Shown: positions 49,162 through 62,663, counted from the first letter of the stretch. The stretch is 64,000 nucleotides of DNA from Sipunculus nudus (GCA_026874595.1 CM049318.1:61106250-61170249); one strand, 5' to 3'. Numbers and translations are program-made. The notes: generated by a model from the letters alone, not told the origin.

Positions 49162-50040
49162 TCTTAAAGTGTTTGTGTGATCAAGAAATCCGTGCAGAGT
49201 TTTCTGATTGCGCTGTAGGCGCCCCCGCTTCCATTGTAAACACACTCCGGGTTGCAGTGTGTGTGTGTGGATTCACGATAGGTTCAGCTTCATCATGTCA
49301 GCTGCGGGCCTGACCTCCGCGCGTCGACTCACCGTTATCAGCGTCTCTAACAAAACTGCTCCTCCGTTTCTTATCAGTGCCGGCCAGTTTAATTTGTCCA
49401 GTATCTATGACACCCCATGACCGCGACTATCGTTGACGGGCGTATGAGATACACCATCAACTATACCATACCAGAACGAAGTTGGCGCAAGTACAGCATC
49501 CGAGCAAACCGCTCAGTCACTCAGCCTCCGCTAACTCACGCGGCTGCTGTTGCTATATTTGTTCATAGGTCTTTCCTGTTTCTGCTAAGCTAGCAGGAGA
49601 AACACACTGCATGCAGCCCCTCACTGTTTGTTGCAGTCCCCAACACAGTCCAACCACTGCTGCAGCACCAACACTGAAAACATCACGAACTGAAGATCCA
49701 GCAAAACGACTTTTCATCCCTGGTTCAAATTCAGAGCACTAGGACATATCCAGTTCCCGTTTTATACGTTTTCTTGTTGTGAGTATCGGTATCCCGCATC
49801 TGTTGACCAGACCCCGAGTGCACACGACCTTAACCAATGATACCCCCCCGTCTCCACGCTGTCTATCCGCTCACCCCCGACCCCTGCTTTCATAACATCC
49901 CCAAGGAACACGGTAAAATCGGGAAACCGACGGGACGCCTTGGCCAGCTCGTATCAACAGACTCGATCCGTTATTCCTGATTTTTCTCCAGACTGATCAA
50001 TTGGGAATTCTGTTGGACTCGATCTGGAAAAACACGACAA
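49162..50040 (-). promoter_or_regulatory. Probable 5' leader and promoter-proximal region
   Basis: The stretch just upstream of the first coding exon is visibly richer in G, C and CpG than its surroundings (for example 49290-49450 and 49840-49950). I see no convincing TATA box or strong initiator, and no second coding exon. Its role as promoter is inferred from position only. Confidence 0.35.
49181..49234 (-). promoter_or_regulatory. Upstream ORF before the cyclase start
   Basis: An ATG 73 bases upstream of the presumed start codon opens a 17-codon frame (MEAGAPTAQ...) in another reading frame and ends in TGA before the main ATG. If this stretch is 5' untranslated leader, the uORF could lower cyclase translation. 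Whether it is transcribed is not known from sequence. Confidence 0.4.
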
Positions 50041-50093
50041 ACACGAGCTACATATATATAATGTAATATATTAGGTTTATAATATTTATATTT

Positions 50094-50170
50094 ACATACA
50101 CACATATATATATATATATATATTTATATATATTTATATATATATATATACACATGTATATATATATTAA
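50094..50170. repeat. Interrupted (TA)n microsatellite
   Basis: TA and TTTA repeats flanked by ACACACA and ACACATG. Confidence 0.9.
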
Positions 50171-51555
50171 TTTTATTCACTTTCTTCACTTATACCTTTT
50201 TCTATGAATACGAGAATAGAACATAATCCAAAATCATTCAATGGGATATTATTAAATAAACTGAGTATAATTATTAAACGGTACAGGGACTCCGGGTCTG
50301 AATGACAAATGTAAATCGCATGTAGGCCAATGTTATTTTCAGCCACATGTTGATTACAACTGAACCACTTTTGCAGAGTTAATTCTTAAACTCTATCATT
50401 TGTTGCGTTTTTTTGTTTGTACAAGAGTTTGTACCACGTCACATCTAAAAATGAAATAAAGCCTATATTCTTTCTGTTAAATTCAGGAAACCAAGCACTT
50501 GCACTTCAAATACCTTTGTATTTAATCTTTTTTTTCAAGGAAATATCCACAACATATATCATATCAATATAAATATTTAATACTTACTTAAGTTTCTTAA
50601 TTAGGAGAGTACCCACCAAAACATTTTTGTTAAAATAAAATATTATAGAATAAATCTGAGAGAAATATCGCGAAAGAAATACCGCAGTTGGACGAGTGTG
50701 TTGGAAGAGAATTCAGCTTACTTCAACCTTATATATTTCGGACGAGCTATAAGCCTTGCATAAATACAGTGCACGCATCTAGCCAGTTCCTCTTGGCTTC
50801 GTTGGAGCACAGGTTCAGCCAAGAAAAATCTAGATGAATTGACAGAGAATATGAATCAATCAAGTGTGTTAATGTATTAATACAGAGACACGCTTTTGGT
50901 AACCTGCATGGTGGGAATTTTGCATAGTATGGGATGGATATATTCCCGAAGCTTATTGGCGCTACAGTTCGTATATTTTAGGCTGGTAATGGACAATGAG
51001 CATGGACTCTTCATGCAAATGCCTTTGTTTTGCCGCCGTCGTCGGCTTGGCTGGCACCATTCCTTGTGGTGTTCCAATACGAGGGGGGTCTATTTTGCCT
51101 GCCCTTTATTTTGATATCAGGGCATCCAGATGTTTGGGAGTACCCTGATATTATAAACGGCAGTACTGCGGCGACCTGGCGTAAGAATAACACAAGAACA
51201 GGAAGTCAAGACGCCGAGCTCCGCCCCCTCCCCAGTAGGCAGGTTTCACGACTCAGTAGGCATTTTACAGGGCTGAGCGAGTCTATTAATTAGAATGCCC
51301 CACTGACGAGACAGCAGTCCAAAAGCTAGCCGCACACAAACGACCACTTAAACCATTCCAACTATATCCATGGACAACGTCGCCAGTGACAGAATAAGCT
51401 AATGCATGGTTATTTATTCCAACAAATGCGACGTATATAATTATCTATGTACAGTGTCGTGTGCGAGGTTTGGTTCAAATGAACAGCAGACCGGAGTAAC
51501 AGTAATACATATGAACGACAGATGTATGAGATATGATATTATGTTTAGTGTCAAG

Positions 51556-52250
51556 GGGTATGAGATTATGGATCGTGTTTGGGCGGTATGAGATTATATG
51601 GACCGTGTTTGGGCGGTTTGGGGTTATATGATTCGTGTTGTGGGTATGAGATTATGGTTCGTGTTTGAGCGGTATGAGATTATATGGATCGTGTTTGGGC
51701 GGTATGAGGTTATATGGATCGTGCTTGGGCGGTATGAGATTATATGGATCGTGTTTGGGCGGTATAAGATTATACAGATTGTGTTTGGGCGGTATGAGGT
51801 TATATGGTTCGTGTTTGGGGTATGAGATTATGGTTCGTCTTTGGGAGTATGAGATTATGGTTCGTCTATGCATGGGGGTATGAGATTATTGTTCGTCTTG
51901 AGCAGTTGTATGAAGAAATATGAGACTATGGTTCCTGGTTCGGGGAATGAGATTATGGTTATGGGTATGGGATTGTGGTTCGTTGTTTGGGTCGTATGAA
52001 GGATATAAGATTATTGTTCGTGGTTGAGGGGTCTAGGAGTACAGTTCGTCGCTGGGGCCGTTCGCAATAATATGAAATCATGATATTACCAATACGACCC
52101 CTCTTATTTTACGTCGTGGTGTACGGCTTACATACTGAATAGGGGAATGAGGTTATGGTCCTTGAACGGGGCGTGGGTATAGGGATATGGAATTGGTTGG
52201 CGGTTGGGGTACTACGTAGGGGTATGAGATTATGGTGCCTGGTTTGAGGC
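51556..52250 (+). repeat. 30-bp minisatellite
   Basis: Units of the type GGTATGAGATTATATGGATC GTGTTTGGGC recur every 30 bases between about 51570 and 51830. They become degenerate (GTATGAGATTATGGTTCGT and variants) to about 52040, with isolated units at 52142-52240. Open frames on both strands are products of the repeat. Confidence 0.92.
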
Positions 52251-52424
52251 ATGGGCAGCCCAAGGCACGGACAGTCCGCAACCAACACCTTTGATCCAAT
52301 ATCCGCAAATATAACACTGGAGCTCCGTACCGGTCCTATCCTCCCTTTGTGTACGTCATTCATAAAACACTATAATCCGTCCCTCTCAGTCTACCAAAAA
52401 CAACGATAAGTCACAATAAGTCCT

Positions 52425-53215
52425 TCTAAGTATGTCTTTTACAACAACCTACAACCCCATCCCTCACAATGTGCCTTTACAAACATCCCACAGCCTATAC
52501 GACAAACCCGTCCCCCTCTATGTCTCTAACAAGAAAACACAACCTCATCCCTCCCAGTATGTTTTTCCCTACCTACCACAACCTTGCATGTCCCTCCCAG
52601 TATGTCTTTCACAACACACCACAACCCCGTCCCTCCCAGGTTTGTCTTTCACGACTTAACCTTACCCGTCCCTCCCAGTATGTCTTTTCACGACATATCA
52701 CAACCCATCCCACCCAGTATGTTTTCACGAAATACCACAACCCCGTCCCTCGCAGTATGTCTTTCACGACATACCAAAACCCCGCCCTCCAAGTATGTCT
52801 TCCATGACATACCATAACGCGTCCCTCCCAGAATGTCTTTCACGACATACCACAACCCCGCCCTCCAAGTATGTCTTTCACGACATATCACAACCCATCC
52901 CACCCAGTATGTTTTTCACGACATACCACCACCCGTCTCTCCCAGAATGTCTTTCACGACATACCACAACCCCGCCCTCCAAGTATGTCTTTCATGACAT
53001 ACCATAACGCGTCCCTCCCAGTATGTCTTTTACGACATACCACAACCTCGTCCCTCCCAGTATGTTCTGCAAAACATACAACAACCCTGCATGTCCCTCC
53101 TTGTATGTCTTTCACGACATATCATAACCCCGTCCCTCCAAGTTTGTCTTTCACGACATAACCTTACCCGTCCCTCACAGTTTGTCTTACACGACATTCC
53201 ACAGCCTCGACTAGC
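52425..53215 (+). repeat. 40-bp minisatellite
   Basis: About 18-20 units of the type CCGTCCCTCCCAGTATGTCT TTCACGACATACCACAACC, with unit lengths near 39-41 bases and frequent one-base length changes. It lies directly next to the 30-bp array but has a different unit. Predicted repeat peptides on both strands are not considered genes. Confidence 0.92.
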
Positions 53216-54349
53216 TTATTGGCTCTCACCTCCCCGGTGCTATCTCATGCAGTTCTTCAGGATTCGGGCAATATCCGAGGGCTGTCACCAGAGCTGAGTT
53301 CATCCAGCGGTCATTCCAGAGACTCCGTGTATCCCTGGTGATGGGAGGCAGGGACATAAACCAGTTAGAGCGTCACCTTGCGCCTGTGGGGAAAACATTA
53401 TCAGACGAATAAATGGGCAATAACTGGCTCACGTGTCGTGTACATAATTATACCGTGTATATGGGAAACGGATCGTCTAGCAAACCCTATAAGCAAATAG
53501 TAAATATTTAGCCAATGTCAGCCATACACCCGCTCCGCAGTTTGAAAATAACCGAACAACCAGTCCCAGAATATCAGCCAATTTGTTTTCTTTTCTGACT
53601 AGGTTTATAAATAAACACTGCATTATTCGAGACTTATCAGTGATGTCATCTGTCAAATAAATTTCTTTAATTCCCATGGTGAACATTTATTTTACTGAAA
53701 ACGTAATCGAACATAGGCCAACACTGGTGATTTTACATTGGTGTGGCCTTATTTATATTCTATAAATTCCAATGGTTTGGAAATGTGCTTTGCTTTCATT
53801 GCTTCCTGTTGGTTCATCACGATCTGACGGCAGATTGAAACTGAAGATATGTTTGTACAACAAGAAATGACTGAAATAATCATGTACTCAGCTGAGGGAT
53901 AAGGCCATGATTATTTAATATATAATATTATCAGCAGTACCATGTGTACAGAGTGTACTAAGCTTGTCTATTCTGTGACCGGTGGCATTATTGGGGTATG
54001 CATAGAGATTAAGGGAATACGCCGTACAAACAACCAGTAATGTGTATTAATGCGTACGTGTTTGCATGCGTGTGTTCAAAAGAGGGCTGAGGTAGGCTTC
54101 AAATAGCATTAAGGTGAACTTAAACCGCGCCTGTGCTATGGGACAACACTGGTTAGCCAGAGGTATAAATGAAATTGTGCCTAATAATAGCGTGACATGT
54201 GCGATATATATACCGGTGTGATACGGAATGAATACCGTTAATTTAATGAGACGGTATTTTATAAAGAGGGATATTGTAATACTCTTCTTTCCTGAATTTT
54301 ATTTTACTTTATTATCTGCAGAACCTTCATACATCTGTTGTTGTTTTTA

Positions 54350-54612
54350 TTACCTCAGCCAAGGGGCGTATACGTTCATCCCCGTTTTTGTGTGTTTTTG
54401 TGTTTGCTCATAAAATAACTGACGCAACCATAAACGAAATCTTATGAAATTTTCGGGGTATTTTCGGAATGGGCCAAGGAAAAATCGATCAGATTTTGGT
54501 TTGGATCCATACCATGACTCGGGTTCAGGAACGTCATCAAGCTATATTCACAAATGTACAGTCACTTATGCACGAATGAACCTGGAAATATGGGTCAAAT
54601 AAGTGAATGCAA
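54350..54612 (+). mobile_element. GCCTCCGC-type dispersed element, copy B
   Basis: Starts TTACCTCAGCCAAGGGGCG and contains ACGAAATCTTATGAAATTTT, AATGGGCCAAGGAAAAATCG, then ACAAATGTACAGTCACTTATG and ATGAACCTGGAAATATGGG. It matches copy A over most of its length. Confidence 0.7.
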
Positions 54613-54935
54613 AGCAGAGTTCTACATTTTAATATACGATATAATGCTGGATACCCCCTAATGGGTCATCCTATCAAACTTAGTGCAGTGTCTCGCTTCA
54701 TAACACGAGTTCATATTGTCAGTTGCTTTACAAATGCTGGTCCCCATACCTCCAAGGGACAGTCTCTCTGTGAACTAAAGAATCGCCCTGTGTCACAATG
54801 GTATATGATCCTATATAAGAATTAAAATATAAATCATAGTGATCCAGATTACTTCCAAAATTTAGAGTACTGTTGATTTGATATTTGTATAAGTTGTTTA
54901 CAGACAAACAAACCAACGCATAAACACAATACAGT

Positions 54936-55105
54936 AATACCACTCCTAACGACCACCTGTGTTTAGCGACCATCTCATATAACGACCACTTGTTTACGGT
55001 CCATATTCTTGTTTTCTCATTATATCAGACCTCGCTTAGACGACCACCTAGAAAATGCGACAACTATATCGAGGTCCCGTTGGTGGTCGTAATTTCGAGG
55101 ATTAA
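54936..55105. repeat. ACGACCAC repeat with hairpin
   Basis: TAACGACCACCTG, TAGCGACCATCT and TAACGACCACTTG recur. The last part folds: CCTCGCTTAGACGACCACC at 55030 pairs with GGTGGTCGTAATTTCGAGG ending at 55100. Confidence 0.7.
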
Positions 55106-56711
55106 CTACTGACCCTTCCTGGCTGAGGTTTAAAAATAAGACAAGACACAACTACAGATATAGGAATTTGCTACACAACAGCCTTGTTACACGTTGAACG
55201 AGCACACAAAGGCCGTGTAAATATATGCCTTGAACCAATATTGGAATATCGCGATATATATATTGGATATAATATCATTCCATCGTATTATTTTTATCGG
55301 GCATGCAGAGATTATTTGGTACATTCAAGCTGGCTCTCGCGGCGGTGAATATTGTTGTATATATAAACTGGTAGGTTAACCGGGGGCAGGGTGTTCGGGG
55401 CAGGTAAGAGGGCACGAGGTGACACCATATATTTGTCATCCATGTTGTTTATTTGCGCCACCTGGACCTCCAGGTCAGTATTTCTAACAACATGCCATCC
55501 TGCAATTATCACAAAAGAAACATATACACTAAATCTGAGAGTGAGGTTTAGGCGCCGGACTGTCGTGTGTTGTCTGAGGCGACGGTGGGTGCCCTCAGGC
55601 AGGCGATGTTAGCGCTCAATTGATTCATATACTTCACCGGGGGAAGGGTAAAGATAATATGTACTGAACATGTACCTGGTTCAGAGTAAATATACGAGTA
55701 CGAGCTAAGTAAGCTTACATTACAGACGGAGATGATGAATCGAGCAGCATCCATGGGCGTACAGGGGTAAGCTATACGGGTGCCGACGGGGGCAGACACA
55801 GGTCTAAGTAAAAAGGGGGAGAAGGGAAGGGGGGGGGGCGCTCAGCTCAGCACCTGTAAAAATCTAACACTGTGTTCGTATATTATACTATTTCCCATAT
55901 TCTTGGTCGAACAAGATGGAAATTTTCCTGGGAAAATCGGACTAAAGGCAAAATGTTAAAACATCAGATGGACAAAGCCAAAGGATTAGCACATTACCAA
56001 GATTGCATATTGAGAATCATTCGTATATTCTTGATATACTTTCATCTTGATTTTTTTTTTCGATTTGTAATGTATCATTGATTGATAAGAAAAATATAAT
56101 CTTAACTTATAACATTAAAAACAAAAGTTAATCAGAAACTGGTTCTCCTCTTTTTTTACCACGGGGAAAAATACAGGCCCCCAGTAACACGGATCTTGAG
56201 GGTTTTTTTTTTACAAATCACATAACCTATAGCAGGGGAAAAAAGAAATGTTAGTTCAAGAGAGGAAATGTGGCGAAGAAATTGGACCAGTTTATGCCAA
56301 ATCAATAATAATAATTTTTTAATTGTGCAAGTGTGTAGATAAATGTGATAAGAACGGGGAATGCGTTTGCTAGAACAGCGGGACCCAGGAGTCCCTGTTT
56401 GCACACGGCCCTTGCCATATATTTGGTATTCAACGGAATTCGGTAGCTGTCATGTACGACAGTTATTGTTAACATTACTGTTTACGTTAAAGCCATATCC
56501 AACAATATCTATAAAGGCAAACTGACGAGAGTATGGCAAATCTGGTTGAATGATCACAGCCGGGGTCACGCATTGATGCGGAATAATTTTCCGAATGAGT
56601 GATTATTCCTCCAACTCTTTGTTGACGGTGTACCGGCGGTTTTTACCTTGCTCTGTATACGGTATATGCTCGGCACAATATAAACGTATGGTTTGTATAT
56701 TTGTGAGACAC

Positions 56712-56917
56712 CAGAAGCGGATCCAGGGGGGGGGGGGGGGGTCCAGGGGGTCCGGACCCCCCCTTTTTCATCAGAAACAACGTTTTTTTAAGGGCTTTAG
56801 ACAAAATTTTGCCGCCTGGACCCCCCCTTTTTCAGACCTGAGGACCTTTTTTTTAGGGTTTCCATTTGTCCTCCTGGGTTGGACCCCCCCTTTTCCTAAA
56901 TCCTGGATCCGCCCCTG
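56712..56917 (+). mobile_element. hAT-like MITE, second copy
   Basis: About 206 bases with 16-base inverted ends CAGAAGCGGATCCAGG and CCTGGATCCGCCCCTG. The interior holds alternating poly-C and poly-G blocks. The short open frames over it are artefacts. GACAC is found at both flanks, which is not a clean 8-base duplication. Confidence 0.75.
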
Positions 56918-57190
56918 GACACTGTAACTGTATAATAAATGACCGAGTACAGTCCAGTTCCATATCGCTTTTTTCGGAAGAAGAAATGTGTTCACAGCTG
57001 GTTTAATGTCCCCGACAACGTTGCGAGAATGCTAAAATGACGTCAATTTAATGCCAAAGGGGTATAATTTATCAAAATTTGGACCAATAGACATCACATT
57101 TTAAAATGCCCCTGTATTGGTTAAAGGACTGCGTCATGATATCGTATGTAAAGTTCTGTAAAAATATTTCTTCTTCTTCGCAAAACACTC

Positions 57191-57202
57191 ATATACATAT
57201 AT

Positions 57203-57269
<67 letters not shown>

Positions 57270-57270
57270 A
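57191..57270. repeat. (CA)n(TA)n microsatellite
   Basis: CA repeats followed by about 50 bases of TA repeats. Confidence 0.93.
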
Positions 57271-57819
57271 ACCTTCAGACGGCACGATGCTTTGAAAGCA
57301 TTTTTGATTTCTTTTTTTTTTTTTTAAAGAATTGTAAGCCTTTATACAGCAGATGGAACACTTGTCTAACACTTGGCCATTAGTTCTCTAGTTACTAATG
57401 CTGTCAGGTACGGACCGATGTTTATTTAAACCTAGTCTAATCCCGGACGCGTGTGATGTTCTCGGCTGTTTTACGGCGTGCCTGCAGCGTCCGACCAAAT
57501 CATACACTTGGAGTCCCTGCCTTGCTCTCGGCGTATACTGGGGGTCAGAGGTTGTATCGCCTGCACCCAGGTATATATCTTACAAACATATTTTCTCAAC
57601 TGCATGGTTACTGTGAACCAGCCAGAATCCCGGCAGCTACTGATTGAGATTTATAACCTTGTAGTTCTTCGTTAAATTCTCCATCCGACCAGCTCTTCCT
57701 GAAAACTTATTTCTCAGAACGCTTTACGAAGTAGTCGAAAATGAGAGCGTTCCTGTACATTATAAACTAGAAGTTTATAATTGTGCAATAGTGACAGTCA
57801 GACTTTATACTCATTACTT

Positions 57820-57960
57820 TCGTCAAGGAAGTTATGTTTTCACATACTTGTATGTTTGCATATTTGTCGGTTTATTTGTCCGTTAGCAGTTCACAGGTGC
57901 CGATACCCACAAAACCTTTTGGGACAAAAGAGCCCGTATGCTGCGCATGCTTGGAACCAA
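57820..57960 (+). mobile_element. Possible partial copy of the GCCTCCGC-type element
   Basis: TCGTCAAGGAAGTTATGTTTTC followed by a GTTTG-rich stretch and GTCCGTTAGCAG resembles the 5' part of this repeat class. The rest diverges. Confidence 0.35.
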
Positions 57961-60900
57961 TATACAGTTAAGCTTTAGCTATGAGTTAGTTGATATGCAG
58001 TATATGCGAAATGGTTTTATTGCTTTACATTTGCGGGTATATATAATACTTTTAAAGGGGCAGTATGACGCGTAAAGGCAGGAGCGGACAAAGAACCAAA
58101 GAAAAGGGGACTCAACGCACTGACACAGCTAAACAAGTGTCCCGGGAGTGCTAGTGGGTTTTATCCATATACTTCTAGCGTGCAGACGTGTATATTAAAA
58201 AAATGGTGCAAGACGCCGAATCCGACGCTATGTTTTTTTAACATGTTCGAACACATCCTCCACGTATATTACCAAGTCCTTATCGGTGTCTACTGCGGAC
58301 CTCATACGTTGCATCAGCTCTTACTGCGTCCACCCATTATTTTAGGATGTAGTGGAATCGTGACTGAATGTGTCGGGTGTATAAGTGTATATCATTCTAT
58401 TTCCCAGATGTTTTACGTTGAAAAAAAGAAGATGCCCTCCTCTAATCACACCCCAGTAAGAAAACCTTTTAGGCAAAAAAAAAAATAAAAAGGTATGGTT
58501 CACAGGCACTGGTTCATATAAGAAACAAATAAGAATTGCAACCATAATGTCCAAAATACAAAACTTGTACACCATGAAGTATACTCCAGTCTTGATTTCC
58601 GGTTGGATTGATCCGTTATAATTCTTTGGATTCGAGTACTCGTGCACTCCTTTCGATGAGCACAAGAAATGATAAGACACACGGATATTTTCCATTCTAA
58701 TAAACGCCAACAGCTGTGGCGCCGTTGGCCAAAAAAAGTGACATCAGAACGAGGGTGCGTCATATCGGGTGCTCGGTGACGCGGTCACCCGAACAGCGAG
58801 GGTGATCAAGGCGTCTTTAACCGGCATGTTGGTGGTTTGAATTTGACATCTGTCGTATATTTCAATGTTGCCACCTCTATTACTAACTCTACCGATAAAG
58901 TGTGCCAACCAATTATGTAATACAAAACAAAATCCACGGCGGTGCACTTAAACCCCCAGAGGGATTAGGTGAATATTAAGAATTGTAAGGATTTGAAAAA
59001 AAAATTACCTGATCAAGATTTCGTAAGTCTAAAACCCCCCGCTGTTAGCCAAGGACACTCCTATGTGTGTGTATCCGGGGCCCTCTGTTTGTTAGGAAGT
59101 AGAAATCTATATGAAGCTCACGGTAGGGGGCGGGGGATCTAATGATCTCACAAGGGAACACACGTTGGTTTTAGGCTATTTATTTACCTAGCCGGGCCCG
59201 CACTTGGTACCTGTTCCGCGGACTATACTTGTCTCATTATGCCGGGCCTCCTGCCTGCCCTGTGATCTTATATACTCCCTCATTCGCCGACCGCCCAGAT
59301 GGTAATTGCGTTATTTTCTTACCTGTCTCAGTTTTTTACGTAATTACATGGTTATTCTGTTTCTCCCTATGACCTTCTACGTGTTATAAATGGCTTGATC
59401 AAGTTTTCGGAAAAGAGAAAAGACCACCTATAAGGCAAGCTTGCATCTTCCACTGTATATTCAACATTTATAGGTCATGCATGGACGCATATATTATAAG
59501 GGGACTCTTTGTTTAGGTGGACAGACTGTTGATTTGCCTTACTTTTGTGCATAAAACACAAGTACCGATTTCCAGTGAAAGAAAGTCTTTATATCAACCG
59601 ACGACAAGCAGATGGTACTAATAACACAACACGCAAGTTAAAGGTATACACATAAACATTTGCAATATTATGTGTATTATCTCACACATTTATTTCATTT
59701 TAATTGGCACACCTGCTTATATCTCAAATTCAACAGTTTTTGCTATGTGTGAAAAAAAAAACAATTCATGAAACATGAATGAAGAGATAAAGAAGAAACA
59801 CCGGTTGGAAGCTTGAAGAATCATGATTTGTAAAGTTGCGCAGTAGGGCTACCATGTGGCTTGCGCTATGTGTATGTTTTGCGCCACTTATCGCGCCCGG
59901 TGCAAGCTTTTTTCCATTTGTGTATAGGAGTAAGATATTATAATATTTTAAGGAGAAAACACTATTTCGTATGTATATTTAACATACGTGTTATGGAAAT
60001 AGATCCCTTTAAGAGATTATTTTCTCGCTTTGTTAACTATACCAGAAACATCAGATTGTTAAATCAACAGTTTTGATGAATAATCACAAACGGTCGTTTA
60101 AGCATGTCCTATCTCTAAAGACACTGAGTTTCTTTATACTGGCTGCCTTTTCTCTGAATGAGAACGAGTGGAAGCGGGACGCTACGATTAAAAAGATGTT
60201 AAGTTTAGTGGGTTATGGGCGAGTAACGGCATATTTTTTGATAAATGAACAGGTATACTCAGAATTAGGAAACCTAGTTTGATAAAGAAACAGTATGCTA
60301 AAATGACGTCGTTTAGGGGAGGGGCTAGTCTGTGCTCATAACTAACCCATCCCCCCCCTCACCCCCCCCCCCCCCCACGCAACTGTGTCAAGTGCGTGTG
60401 TTGTATAACGATCGGTAATACATACTACATAACGTCGTTTTTCACGGTAGTGGGTTCTATACTGCATGTTTATTTGTATGTACATCAACTCGTTTTAAGC
60501 TTTAAGGATTGGCTAGGTTTATCGTTAGGCCATTGACACTTGCCACAAAAAGACAACCGCGCCCCAAAGCCGTGTCCCCGTCCCCGCGTTACTCATCCCG
60601 CCGTGGCCGTATCCCGGCAGCCATCTGGTTACGGGACAAACTTCCGTTGGTGGTCAATCAGGACACATTTGCTCCGCACTAAGTGACAGGAAGTGGGTTT
60701 GGTATTTTAATAAACTCTGTGACTCAATGTCACACCCGTTACCTAATACTTTACCAATCCATCTTTTCTGTATTTACCACCTCATATGTTGATGATTCAT
60801 GAAGCTAATTTGACAAAAGTGTTCATTGTATAATTTTTAACCACCAGGTGGCGTTCCATGGAACCATCGGCTTTAAAAATCCTTACGAGAATTATCTCAG

Positions 60901-60968
60901 TTCAGACACTTCATAAACGTGGATTGAAAATGGAAAGAACAGAATATAACAACCGTCGTTAGTTATAG

Positions 60969-60985
60969 GTATATATATATATCTA

Positions 60986-61038
<53 letters not shown>
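60969..61038. repeat. (TA)n(TC)n microsatellite
   Basis: A short TA run followed by about 55 bases of TC repeats with one interruption. Confidence 0.95.
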
Positions 61039-61041
<3 letters not shown>

Positions 61042-61110
61042 GGGCATGTGCTTACAATTAGTTCAGCGTAAATGTTTTAATATATACATACAACCTACTT
61101 ATACACGTTA

Positions 61111-61170
61111 ACCAAATATATATTAAATATCCACTGCATAACCAAATATATATTAAATATCCACTGCATA
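61111..61170 (+). repeat. Exact tandem duplication of 30 bp
   Basis: The unit ACCAAATATATATTAAATAT CCACTGCATA is present twice without change, which suggests a recent duplication. Confidence 0.95.
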
Positions 61171-62420
61171 ACACACAGAATATCTTATTTATATATTCGT
61201 TATGTGATATTTTTTTCCATATATCGCATATATATGTAATATTTTATATTTTAAAATTACTATTATTGTTCTGTATAAATCATATTTATTAGAATTGTTG
61301 ATATGTGTATTCATATATATTTATGTGTGTGTGTGTGTCGCCTGTATACACACAGAGTGAATCACCAATCGTGAGGCGGTGCATGCAAGGATGCTTGCAG
61401 TATAGGGTCTTATATTTGGTTCGCCTGAACTTTGCGTTTAAACAACACCCTTTTTAGCACTGGTGTTATGTGGAATGCCATGGATATTAACATAATGAAA
61501 AGTATAAACCAGAATTTAACTAAAAGATCCCTCACCTGCTCGTTTCCGTGTTTGTGGGCATGAGTGGACACTCCAGGTGACCTGAGAAGAAGGGGTCACG
61601 TCGGGTTCACGGTCCTCTGTGGTCGGTGTGGCGGTGACCCATCGATTCAAACACTGCGCTATACATATCGGTGGTCGGGGACTCAGGCACAGTACACAGA
61701 TGTTCCGCGTGTCCAGGAGGCCTCACGCAGGACTACACACAGGGGGGCCTGGTAATAAAACACACGTTATTTGTTACTAACACGCTCTTCCTGGCCTTGA
61801 TGATGTGATATATTAAGTAGGACAGAAGAGAGAAAAAGAGTTCATGTTGTATATAATCCCACCAGTTATTAAACCATGGCTGCATGGCACCATTATATAA
61901 GAGTATTGTTTAGTGGGGTATACATAAATTATTCAGAGGATGCGTATATCTTTCATGTTTTGAAAAAAAACTACTGATTGTTCTGGATTTACAAGTCAGG
62001 TGGCCTGGGGGGGGGGGGGGGAGGAAGTCCCCCTCAGTTTTTAGGGGGGGGGGACAAAGTATCATTTGTATCCCTCACCTTTAATGAAATAACCGCTTTA
62101 TTTTGAACATTGACCATTGCGAATTCGATATGAATCTGCCATTTACTTTTAAAGTTTCTCCAAAAACCTGTCAATTTACATCTAATATGAAATACATTTT
62201 GGATACCTGTTGCGTAAATTAATTACTTCATTGAATCACCATAATACTGTTACCGTATAGAATAATTTTGAATGTCCAAATCAAATTTAAATCATGATTT
62301 AAAATAGGAAATATTGATAATCTGAAGGGGTGGGGGGGGGTTATATCCTCTTTGTCATAAGGGGGCTTTTGCCTGGGATGGGGATGGGGGTATAGGGGCT
62401 TTTGGTCATATTTTATTATT

Positions 62421-62663
62421 GTTGCCTCCGCAAGGAGGATATGAGTCCATCTCCGTTCGTATGTTCGTGTGTTGTTTGTTCACAACACAACCCACGCAGT
62501 CATGAACGGAATCTCATGAAATATTCAGGGCATTTTGGGGAATAGGCTAATGTAGAATCAATTAGATTTTTTTATCCAGGATCGTCATCAAAGAATATTC
62601 ACAAATATGAACTTATGCAAGAATGAACCTGGCAATATGGGCCGAATAAGTGAATGGCGGAGG
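62421..62663 (+). mobile_element. GCCTCCGC-type dispersed element, copy C with inverted ends
   Basis: Starts TTGCCTCCGCAAGGAGG and ends AATGGCGGAGGCTAA, so the ends form a short inverted repeat (GCCTCCGC / GCGGAGGC). The interior matches copies A and B. This is the best copy for defining both boundaries. Confidence 0.7.

Noticed and set aside
49162-49245. Earlier cyclase start at 49245
   Set aside because: The codon there is GTG, not ATG. The first in-frame ATG is at 49161.
51598-53161. Several repetitive open frames on both strands (for example repeated GMRLYGSCLG or PPKHDPYNLI peptides)
   Set aside because: They are translations of the 30-bp and 40-bp minisatellites. A 30-base unit keeps frame automatically, and frames on both strands are equally open.
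58342-58763. Open frames of 87-122 codons on the minus strand with a hydrophobic stretch
   Set aside because: No family match, and no neighbouring exons with compatible splice sites could be identified.
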